Below, piece by piece: positions 13,191-22,900 of a stretch of DNA of 64,000 nucleotides (its first letter is position 1; the number at the start of each line of letters is the position of its first letter). The notes under the pieces were generated by a model, which saw only the letters and a list, made by a program, of their open reading frames with translations, ran no database searches and had not been told where the DNA came from. The translations under genes were made by a program, and so were the position numbers. Source of the stretch: Cloeon dipterum (lineage: Eukaryota; Arthropoda; Insecta; Ephemeroptera; Baetidae); assembly GCF_949628265.1 (NCBI RefSeq), contig NC_088790.1, positions 3,104,545 to 3,168,544 of the forward strand, given 5' to 3'.

Positions 13191-13502
13191 GTGGTAAATA
13201 TCAGAGCTGGGCGCCGCTTGTGCATGGGCCTATAGGGGTAGTTGGAGCCAGCCTAACTTGCATTTGCGTGCTGAGCTGCCCAGCTCGTTCGTACTGCTAC
13301 ATACTGCTGTTAGAGTGAACAAAGAGACACAGACCAGCGCGGCACGCGCTCCACAGTCCACTCACTCGTCTCTCAACTCTCGCAGCGAGCAGACGTGATT
13401 TCAAAAGCTCTCTTCGCTCCGACTTTAGAGCCGCTGTTTGATAGACTCGTTCTTTTCCGTAACTCTCCGTCCGATCCGCTTTTCTGCGCCCACGAAGACA
13501 TC
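13190..13502 (+). promoter_or_regulatory. Main promoter and 5' UTR of the bZIP gene
   Basis: GC content rises sharply from about 13190. The segment 13300-13500 looks like a 5' leader: it is rich in C and T, has no ATG over the last 200 nt, and ends with GACATC directly before the ATG at 13503. No clear TATA box; a TATAGGGG at 13231 is weak. The transcription start is probably near 13300. Confidence 0.45.
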
Positions 13503-16500
13503 ATGCCTTATTTTGCCGAAAACAACAACCCGAAGGTATTGTAATATGTACATTTTAAATAATTTTAAGTATAATAGAGATGCTTTGGTTCGGCATGCAG
13601 TTAATTAACACGTGGACGCGTGGGTATTTCATGTTTATTTCTATCTAGTTTTTTTAAATCTTCGTGAATTTACTCAAACCTTTTTTCAACCTTCTTATTG
13701 AGTTTATGGTTAGTGGAAAATCGAATTTTATGGCACAGGAGAGACCTGTCACCCTGTGAATATTCGATCATAAATCATAATCTGTGGCCCACGTGTTGGC
13801 TTTGCCCTTCACAAAGTCTAACAATAAGTACGGTTGATGCCCAGATGTGGCGACGTTTCTCTCGTTTTTAATCCCTAGAGGTAAATTTGTAAAAGTCGAT
13901 AAATATAATTTTTTTAAGTGAGAATAATGATAATTTTTAGATGAAAATTATCGGTCATTTCGAGGGATGATTATATAATTTCACTGACTATCTAGTAATT
14001 AATACTCAAATTTTAATATAATTTCCGATCCGAATTTAATTTCTGATCAAAAGAACAATTTAGAATTTATCGAATTTATTGAACTTATAAACCAATAATT
14101 TTGAATCTCAGCCAGACAACCAATCTTTAACTATGTTATCACGTGCATAATATCTCAAAACTGCATTATCATCGTGTAACACACCCGGATTTTTTTATCA
14201 CTGGCGAAAACCGGAATTCCCTTTCTTTATTTCTGCCAAGGTGCTCGCGTGAGTAATTGTTTTGATCTTCATGAGAATATTTTGCATGATTCCCTGAAAT
14301 GCCGCGTCTGAATTCGATCGAAAAATTCCTCAGCACCCTTCAAGCCCAACGTGTTCCGAGGGGTGTCCGGGGCGGGCAGGTTAGGGGTGACGTGCCGCCG
14401 TGCACCCCTAGCAACACTTGACGAGGCTAGAGGGACCGAGTGACGTAATCCTGCTCTCATTGGTGGCTGATCACGTCATTTGTTGCTAGGGCGCAGGCGT
14501 CAAGAGATAAAGCGAAAAGGATGCGTCGGGCAAATGGCGCGGTATGACTTTGCTTTACAATTGTACACCAGCGCCATCTGCCCGGCGCATCCTCTCTCGA
14601 ACGGTCACAGACAAGTGAAAGCCAGACGGTGAAAAGAATTTCCAGTCTTCACCTGCGTTAGCGAGTGTAAGGATCTATTCAGCTACGTTTCCGTGTGTCC
14701 GCGAGGCCCCGCCAGTGCTAAATCGCGCCCAGTTTGCTTTAAAACTGTCGTCGTCACTCACCGCAACCATTATCGACTCGCAGGAAAAGTCTTTCACTGC
14801 CAAGGTTCGTGTCTGTTCGATTTTGTTGATTGCTAGGGTGGCCCGCGTGTGCGATGTCAGCGAACGAGCTCACGTGCGATCGTGGGTGCCGTTAATCGCG
14901 TTGGCTGTCGCCACGCAGGGGTTGATTGACCCCGCCAAGGTCGAACACCCACCATCCACTTAATTTGCATTCCATCTGGCTGTTTCTGAATAATTCGTTT
15001 TCGATTTGTAATCTCGTTAACTGTGTGCACGAAAGAACCGTAATTATTGCATAATGAATTATATAATTACAAATTTAAGTCGTGATTTTGAGTTTTTTTT
15101 CTATTAGAGGAAATTTGAAAAGATTTTGATCAATTTCCTCAAGGTCAAAGTTAGAAAAGAGAAAAGGCGGGTTTGCGAATATCCTTTATTGCGCAATTTG
15201 CGTCAATTTCTGCTTAACCTCGATTCACCTGTTAGAAAGGGGAGGGGCGAGGGTCCCTGCTGCTTACCGGTTGAAAACTCGAATTTTCCACAGTTCTTAT
15301 CAATTTGGTTTGTAAATTTGTAAGCACTCGCCCAGCTCTGTTCAAATATTTGAAATTTTTGTTTTCATGAATAAACAGACAGATTTATTGTTTTTTGTTT
15401 TTAAATAAAACCAAAGAAACAGAAAGCAAATGTTGGAACACAGCTGAGTGAGTCATGAATCTGGTGAGATATGTGACGTGTCTTTAATTTAGTACATTTG
15501 AGTGAATGGCGATCGGACCGTGTGTGTTTCAGGTTGGTTACAAGCCGAAAAACGGGAGCTCATTTGGCGCTCAAGCTCAGCTCTTGCCCATCACCCCAGC
15601 AGTTAACAAGCACGGCGTAAACCTTGTAGGTATATCTAGGAGAAGAGTGATCTCTCTTAGGCCGCCTTTTATGATCAGATATATCCTACTTGCGAGGGCC
15701 TGGCTGTTGAAATCGCACGGGAAAGCTAAAACATACGGGCAAAGGAGTAAATTTCAGCCTGTCCGTGCCAAGAGTCTAGAAAAGTTAGACTTTTCGACTC
15801 GGATGGGTTCTGATTTAATCTGAAATTATTTTTCTCTCTTTCTGTGTGATTGCAGTACTCCTTTAGTCTCAAGTCTGATTTAATTCTGGTTTTAACCCGC
15901 ACGGCTGACTTTTGCAGGCCAGTGAAAGATGCCCAGTGCCTTCCCAGGACGTCCGAACGACTTTAGGAGAGCGCCCAATTTTTACGAACACAACCCCCTA
16001 CATGGCCGTCATGCCGCAGCAGTCAGAGGTGCCGACCTACGGTCCCCACCACGGCTACGCCGCCCCCCAGGGGCAGGCCAGGGGCCTGCCAAGACTCAAC
16101 GTGACTTTGCCCCCTCAGCAGGCTAACCGTGATGAACTCAACACCCCCGTAATTGGTAAGTGAAATCTAGTTTCTCATTGAAGGAAGTGAAGCTGTTCAG
16201 AAAATTTAAGAAAAATCCCAGGTAATTTGGACAAATGACGAATTTTTTAAAATTTCATGACCAGGGGAATTGAAATCAAGCGAGATGACCGAATAACACA
16301 ACAATGTCCGCAAATCTCCACCTTAAATTGGTATTTCCCCTCAAATCACGTGATCTTGGGAGGGGATCTCCATTTTAATCGCTCCCGATACTCTTAAAAA
16401 TCCGTAATTCTATCTCACGAGATGAGTTTGCAAAATATCGATAAAGATACAAAGGTAACTCCTCCCCCTCTTGTCTTGGAGGGGGAAGAGAAAAGTCTTA

Positions 16501-18673
16501 CCCCTCGATTCTATTAAACAACTGCTTTTTCCTCAATCGCGCTCATTATTCTCGCAGCCTCTGTTGAGTCGACATCGCATCCTCCGTTGGTCAGCCTCTT
16601 CTAATTTTTCAAAAGGTGGACTTTTTTTCTAATGAGTTGGTATTTTTTGTGTTGCAGAAAGCGAAAACATTTTCAACCAAGAAGACATGGTGGCCACCCC
16701 TTTTGACGAATACAGCGCGGGCCTGTGCTTTAACACCTCAGAAGGCATCAACAGCCAGGATTTGATCGATAGTTTGAGCAGGTTTCAGCCTGTGTCTTTG
16801 CCACGTCAGGATCCGCTGTTGTCCTCTTCCGTGACCAGCAGCCAGAACTCGCAGCCGGACCAGATGTCCCTTAACCTTCGTCTGACAATCACTAACAACT
16901 CTCAGGTGGACACCACTACGCCGCTGGACTGCGTGCAGACTCCCGAAATTTTTGATTCGTTGGACAACAAGTCCATGGAGGGTTTCAATTTGTTGGACTA
17001 CGTCATGGCTGATGTAAGTGTTGCCCTGCCATTTACATATTTTTCGAGGTTTTTGTGGTTGAAAATCAGGACAGGTACTTCTTTATGTCTTATTGAATCT
17101 GGACGATTATTAAGTCACCCACCGTTATATCAACGGGGCTCCTTCGCGTAATGTTAGAGGTGGTGGCCGATTCCAAATTTGTTGCCTGGTGCGGCTAAGA
17201 ATTTTTTTAAACGGCGCACTTATCAAATTCTTAGACTTTTATACGCCTATCCACCTGATCCTAAATGAGCTGGCTAATTTAGACCTATAATATTAGTTTA
17301 ATTATTCGCATACTTACGATTTATAATATTTATTATCTGGGCGTGAAGTTCTTGTAATTCGCAAATAAAGTTCGTCAGCCATTGGCGCGATACGTCAGTT
17401 GAATCTCAAGCCCCTCTCCTATAATTGGCAGAGTCGCCGTCTGGCGGCGCATCCGCAAAGACCGACTGTGCATAGCGCACAGCGTCGCTGCGGGCGAGGG
17501 ACGAACCTCGTACACCAATGCAAGGTGCCGCTCAAAAATGGTGGATGCGATTGCGAGATAATGCCAAACATCGTGGCTTTTTTAATTTTTCGCTTTATCC
17601 TAAGTTAGTTCCTGTTAGTTTGTAAGCACAATGCCGCGGGTAAAAACCACGAAGCGCAGAATCCAAGTAAGACGTGAAGTGCACGATGCTCACGATAGTG
17701 GAGAGGTTAGTAAACGTTTTCAATTAATAGCAAGAATTCGGAATGGCTGGCTTCTCAGCACCGCCGGCCGAAGCTACGTTTGCGCACCGAGCGAATCGCG
17801 CCGGAATAATGCAATGTTGTGTAATAACTCGCAGAAACTGTTTTTTCTTCTTGTTCGGTACAAATCAATCACTTGTTGATTTTGAGCGTCTTTAGAGTCG
17901 CTGTTTGTTTGTTTTCAGTGCATAATAGAGCTCGGAGGGGTGGAATTCCGATTGATTTGAAACATATGTATGCTATTGCGTAATTGTGGTTAATTTTTCG
18001 GAAAATTCCGAAAATTCGGATAATTCTCATCTCTTAATTTAATCACGAAATGACGCATTATTTTTATCTCAAGGTCGTGCATTAACCATCTTGATTGATT
18101 ATTTATTTTTTGGATTTTTTGTTTCAGGAGCCGGAACCGATGGAAGAAGACCCGCTGGCGGTGAGACTGCCGGATCCGAGAGTTGCTCGGCACGCGCAGT
18201 CCTTCCAAGCCCCCAAGCCGGAGCATCGTCCTTCCCCGCAAAGCTCTCCAGGGATGTTGGTGATAAACGCTCCCAGCCCGGATTCGACCTCTCCTGCCTC
18301 GGTGCAGTGTCTGGACAGCTCCCCCGGTTCCAACCTGAATGGCTCCTCCGATTACGGGTCCGACCTGAGCTACAAGCATTCCGGCAACCGTGGTCGTGCT
18401 CGAGCAGGTCCGAGCAAGAGGACCTTGATGGAGGACGAAGGCTCGTCCATTCCGTCCTCGGCCAACGAGCTCAAGGTGCTGGAGAACAGGAGTCGCAACA
18501 ACGCTGCCTCTCGCAAGTCTAGGATGAACAAGCGGTCCAAGGACGACGAGAACGCTCATCTTCTCGCCCTGTTGGAGGCAAAGCACCGAGACCTGACGGC
18601 CAAAGCCACCAGCCTCGAGAACATTCGCAACGGACTGCGCGCGCGCGCCCTTGCTAAGTTTAAGGGAAAATGA
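13503..18673 (+). CDS. bZIP transcription factor, long isoform, five coding exons
   Basis: Coding exons 13503-13535, 15533-15625, 15918-16155, 16658-17013 and 18128-18673 join in frame with GT-AG borders and give 421 residues, starting MPYFAENNNPK. Residues 1-240 are Gln/Ser/Pro/Asn-rich and look like an activation region (for example NLRLTITNNS and VQTPEIFDSL). The last exon carries an acidic and proline-rich stretch, then a basic region (RSRNNAASRKSRMNKRSK) and a short zipper with leucines in heptads (LLALLEAKH, LENIRNGLRARAL), ending AKFKGK. The basic region has the N-x7-R contact signature of bZIP proteins (NNAASRKSR), closest by eye to the C/EBP and PAR/giant groups, but I cannot place it in a named family. 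It should be a nuclear DNA-binding dimer. Three first exons are possible (see separate entries). Exon phases agree throughout, so confidence in the structure is good; the name stays open. Confidence 0.85.
14419..14804 (+). promoter_or_regulatory. Candidate second promoter and non-coding first exon of the bZIP gene
   Basis: A GC-rich block inside intron 1 holds two CRE/ATF-like sites (TGACGTAAT at 14441, CACGTCAT at 14472), then the hairpin at 14519-14592, then about 200 nt without any ATG that ends in TGCCAAG followed by GTTCGT at 14805, a usable but weak donor. Joined to the exon at 15918, the first in-frame start would be ATG 16002. This gives a form lacking exon 1 and 2 residues. Promoter and exon are inferred from composition and splice logic. 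Confidence 0.4.
14519..14592. other. Perfectly placed hairpin with GCGCCATCTGCC-type arms
   Basis: The arm at 14519-14540 (GGATGCGTCGGGCAAATGGC and two more bases) pairs with 14571-14592 (GCGCCATCTGCCCGGCGCAT and two more bases): 22 nt with only two non-Watson-Crick positions, around a 30-nt loop. The stem could be an RNA hairpin or two head-to-head protein sites; each arm contains an AAATGGCGC/AGATGGCGC core like that reported for insect CTCF. Confidence 0.6.
15929..16126 (+). other. Overlapping out-of-frame ORF (possible uORF) in bZIP exon 3
   Basis: ATG at 15929 opens 65 codons (MPSAFPGRPNDFRRAPNFYE at the start) in the +1 frame relative to the main reading frame and ends at 16126, beyond the in-frame ATG at 16002. 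In a transcript from the second promoter it would be the first ATG, so it would act as an overlapping uORF of the kind known from ATF4 mRNAs. In the main isoform it is just an internal alternative frame. Confidence 0.35.
17345..17705 (+). promoter_or_regulatory. Candidate third promoter and coding first exon of a short bZIP isoform
   Basis: Within intron 4 a GC-richer block begins near 17345 with an arthropod initiator-like TCAGTT at about 17395. ATG 17631 opens MPRVKTTKRRIQ, followed by a good donor GTAAGA at 17667, in phase 0. A second phase-0 donor GTTAGT follows codon 25 at 17706. Either joins in frame to the last exon at 18128, which also starts in phase 0. The product would be 193 or 206 residues: a basic N-terminal tag plus the bZIP half, without the activation region. 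Frame agreement at both donors supports use, but there are upstream ATGs in the presumed leader. Confidence 0.45.
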
Positions 18674-19123
18674 AATGTAAAAAGCTAGGTGACAAATGGT
18701 ATTTGCAACATACTCAAATGAAAAATCTTACTGTTCAATGATGGTAACATAAAAATGAAAGTCATAATGAAGCCGCCGTGCAAGCATTATGACAGGCCCG
18801 AGCATCAAAGAGCAATCATGCCTAACGAAAGGTGCCGTATCATTTAAATCTACAGAATGGTTATCGTGTAAGAGTTGTCGAGGCATGGTCTTTTCTTTAT
18901 CTGTAACTTTGCCAATTTTGTGACGTCCTGTAACGGATCGCAGTTGTCTTGGTCGTTGGCATTGAGAAGGAGCCTTTTCTAAACCCTAGGTTTAATTATT
19001 TTGTAAAATTTTGGACTTGGAATATTGTGAACTTAATTTGTACCCAAAGTTGTCAGCCACGTTTGTGAAACTGGCTAAATTGTACCTTTGCAACTTAAAA
19101 AGAATTTGTATCAAATTTGTATT

Positions 19124-19129
19124 AATAAA
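19124..19129 (+). terminator. Poly(A) signal of the bZIP gene
   Basis: AATAAA 451 nt after the stop codon, followed by a T/G-containing stretch (TTTGCCTTC). It is the first canonical signal downstream of the stop. Confidence 0.6.
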
Positions 19130-19854
19130 TTTGCCTTCAATTAAAACAGCCAATTTTTATTGCTCAAAAATACCATTTTCATTAAACTGATAAAAATTTT
19201 AAATATCTAAAAAATGAGAGGAAATAGCCATAATTCAAATTTTAAATTTCTGGCGAGTAATAATATTGTTTTTCCTATTATTTATTTATTATTGCTTGTT
19301 TATTCTCACCAAAAAATATGTGCATGCATGCTAAAAAACAATTTGTCTAAAACTGAAATAATTATTTGCATTGAAAGTAAAAAAATCAACCCGCAGGTTT
19401 ATATTCATCAAGGGTTATAATTCTGGCCATAATTATTGCACCTCCCATTGCAACCGTCCAACAAACCAGGTAGAAAATTCAACTTGCTCACGTCGATTTT
19501 GTATAGGCTGGGTTGTAAACACAAAACAAAAAAGTCCTCTCAACCCCTCAGAGACCGATTATGTTGGAAAAATTATTTCTTTCCCAGAAAAGCAGTTTTA
19601 AAAATTGGCTCAAATTTGCGAGCAAAAACAATTGATAAGAATAAATAGTTCATTAATAAAGAAATTAAACTATTTCAAGCCCGAAAATTTCTGCGCAATC
19701 TTCCCAAAATAGTTTTTCAGTTGGAAAATTTTGGTAAAATAAAAAACTTCCTTAAATATTAAAGAGGCACATTATTTGATTCGAAATCCAAAAATGTTAA
19801 TTGAAATTACGGAGGCATAGGAAAACCAGGAAAATGGTCATCTTACATCAAAAT

Positions 19855-19860
19855 TTTATT
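19855..19860 (-). terminator. Poly(A) signal of TRPA gene copy A
   Basis: AATAAA on the minus strand (TTTATT on plus), 55 nt past the stop at 19915. The corresponding sequence is absent behind copy B. Confidence 0.55.
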
Positions 19861-19914
19861 TACTGCATTTAAAAATCCATTTATTACCATTTTTTTTATC
19901 CAATTTGCATGGAT

Positions 19915-22900
19915 TCAATCCTCTTTCAAGCGTTGCAACACGCAATGGGCGCCTTGAACCTCGCAAACAACGTCTTCCAATTTCGAGGTGCGCTCATTTC
20001 CATTGACATTGAGGTGCTGGTTTAGCCTGCGAGACTCTTTGATCGACAGCGTTCTGCCTCTTGCTGACCAGGACAGAGGCTTGGAAGAGGACACTTGGAT
20101 CATGTTCTTGACATCCTGCAGCTCCTCAAACAGTCTGAGCATCATGTCCTCCATCGCCGCTTGCTGCTGCACGCCGAAGAGGTCGGTTTGTGAGCCGCCT
20201 GGCCGACTGTCCAGCCACGAGTATCTGCTCGTCCTGTCCCCAGACATCATTTCCTCGTCCGTTTTTAATTGGGAAATCGCTCTCTGGCGCACAGCTAGCT
20301 CGACGCAAGCCTCAATCAGTCTTCGAGGAAGATTTTTTGGATATCTGGAAAATTTAACTATAATAAGTTTTTTCGAAACGTCTCATTCTATTTTTACTAG
20401 TTTAATTTTAAAACAGGCCAATATTTCTACAAACAGAAAATTCATGCACTTATCTACAGATTTTGAGTCAATTTAGACGGTTTGAGATCTCTTAATCAAT
20501 TTTGTCCTTTGACCCATGACACCAAAAAACTATTCTCTTAATTATTTCAAACCTGGTCTTTCTATCTACGGCGCTGGGTTGGAGGGTGAGCTCAGTGACG
20601 ACGCGTCTTCGCTGCGTCAAAAACGACATGATGCATTTGGGCAGGCCTTTTTTGAAAATCGAATGCGAAATGATCGTTTCCAGATGGTCGACGAATTGGG
20701 CCTGCTTCAAAAGCCGCCTGAAGTGGCCTTCCGCCTGCACTGCCTGGATGTCGCTGACGGCCAGACCGACCATCAGGTTCATCATGACAATTGTCGTCAG
20801 CAGGACGAATAGAAGAAAAATTATTCTTCCTGACAGATTTGGCGCGTGCTTCCTCCCATCAGTTGGTTCCTTTTCTTCAAACAATTCCTATGAAAACAAT
20901 TTTTTATTTTAAGGATAAATTTTTAATTAATTCATAAATAGAAGGATCTAAACTAAACTAGGCTATTGAAAAAAGGTTAACCCTTAAATTTTAGGTCTAA
21001 ATTCCAAAAAAGGGTCATTGTTTTCCATGGAATTTTAGAATAAGATAAATCGATAAATAAAAGGTGTCGAAAATTATCTACATTAAACGCCCAACAACTT
21101 CACCTCAATGAAAAACTTCCTGGGTCAAAGGCCAAGGTCACTAAAATTCGACCGAAGATTTCAATAAATTCCTGCATATCGAAGGAATAAAAAATTATGA
21201 TTTTTAAAATGGCCAAAATGCGTCGTATTTAAGAAAAAATATTTTTAAAAAAATATGTAGCGTGTTTTTCGTATTTTTGAGTTATACGAATTTCAAAAAT
21301 CGTTTTATTTTGCCCCAAAAATCTGGCTTTAATTGCAATTTTTACTAATGTCACGCATTTGTCGTTCAGATTTGGCAACTTCAAGTGATCCCTCTTGAAA
21401 AGTGTAATGAGTTTTTAAAGAGGAATCAACCAGGGGGTATTTCCTATAATTAATTACTAAATTTCGCTGAATTTGGCCGTCATTGGTGTCCTTTCCTACG
21501 TTTTCCACCCCCCAAAAATCAAATCTGAAGAGAATTTCACGTTAAAATTGCTTCCTCAAACTCGTGGAGACAAAAACCAAAACCGCCAGCCGAATAAATT
21601 ACCTTGTACTCGAATTCTCCAGCCATCATGACGATCGTCTTGACGAAAGCTTTGGCAGGGTCGCTGAAAATCTCCTCGTCGTGAAACTGGACGTAGAAAC
21701 TGAGCGTGAAGCCGATCACGATGAACACAAATGTCAGCATCACTTTCAGCACATTTCTCAGCACCGTGTAGAACATGAGAGCGTAGTTGCCCCACGTTGG
21801 AAATCGGCCGATCATCAGCAGAAGCTCCGTCCACGCGAGCAGCACGATAATTGATATCAACTGCACTTGGAAGTAGTCAGACACAGGTTTATCAATACAA
21901 GTATCAGGGTCACGATGAAGAACATACACCCTAAATGAGAGGCAAGGATATAAAATGTGTCTTTTTTAAATGAAATTAATCACTTACACAACTAAAGATG
22001 AAGTGCCCAAGAAGGCAAAATTCCAGGTTTCTATATCTTTTATGTAGAATATCGGCCTCAAAGTGAATTGTAAGACCACGTGGATCAACAACATGATGGA
22101 GGTTACGGCCAGAAAGTGTTTGGCCACATTACTCGTGTTTATTGAGACATCCGTTGCATTGGCCTCGTGCGACTCGCTTTCTGCAACTATGTATGCGCTG
22201 AGGGAAGCGACGAAACTCCCGTAAATGAAGAGCAGGAAAAAAAAGAAGATACGTAGCTTTTGCCACTTGAGCCAGAGAAACGTCTCCAGCAACGGATGTC
22301 GAAGCAGAACCGATTGTCCCGGCCCATTTGGTGAGGTAAATATCTCCCTCAATATCGACGTTTGCCTGTCGCAGCCACGTGGAGAAAGGATACTGAAGTC
22401 CAGATGAACCTGGAATGAATGGTTAAAAATGCATTAGCACCCTAATTATTTACCCTTAATTATGTTATAATAGGGTGGGGTACCTGTGGACCCCAAGGAA
22501 TTTTGCGAAATATCTAAAAAAATCTTTTTATTTCAAGGTGAAATTCACTCCCTGAAATTTCCACCCCCTTTGCCACCACGACTTTAGTTGTTATACAAAC
22601 ATATGGTACAGTAAAGCAGCGGCCGAAAGTCAGGACCAAAAATGCTTTAAGGATTGAATTAGAGGGTTGTCAAGGGGCCATGATCAGAGTAAACAAAACC
22701 GAGGGGGATGATTTAAGGGGGTAAAAATTGAAATTTTAGGTCGATATTTACTCAAGACAATTATAAAATATTGTTTTTGTCTATTAAAAAGGGGGTTTGA
22801 AATTTCAAAAGGGATTTACGCCCCCATAAGCATCGAGAATCAATTATAAACAGTAAAAAACCACAGGCACCTAAGGAATTCATTTAGATTAAAATTGCTT

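Larger units (their letters stand above)
18674..19914. other. bZIP 3' UTR and convergent intergenic space
   Basis: The first 450 nt are the bZIP 3' UTR, ending near the signal AATAAA at 19124. The rest is AT-rich and holds no gene; the small frames at 19214-19648 are low complexity. The TRPA gene ends here from the other strand. Confidence 0.6.

Noticed and set aside
15912-16163. Exon 3 of the bZIP gene read in the +1 frame as the true coding frame
   Set aside because: The start MPSAFPGRPNDFRRAP looks plausible, but that frame stops at 16126 while the other frame joins both neighbouring exons in phase.
17399-17608. 69-codon ORF in the bZIP intron 4 island
   Set aside because: No frame connection to a bZIP exon; more likely the leader of the short isoform.
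21603-21930. TRPA genes as Painless, Water witch or TRPA1
   Set aside because: Length (933-941), about eight ankyrin repeats and the GRFPTWGNYALMF to MMAGEFEY segment fit pyrexia-like channels better, though I could not run a phylogeny; no symbol is given for this reason.
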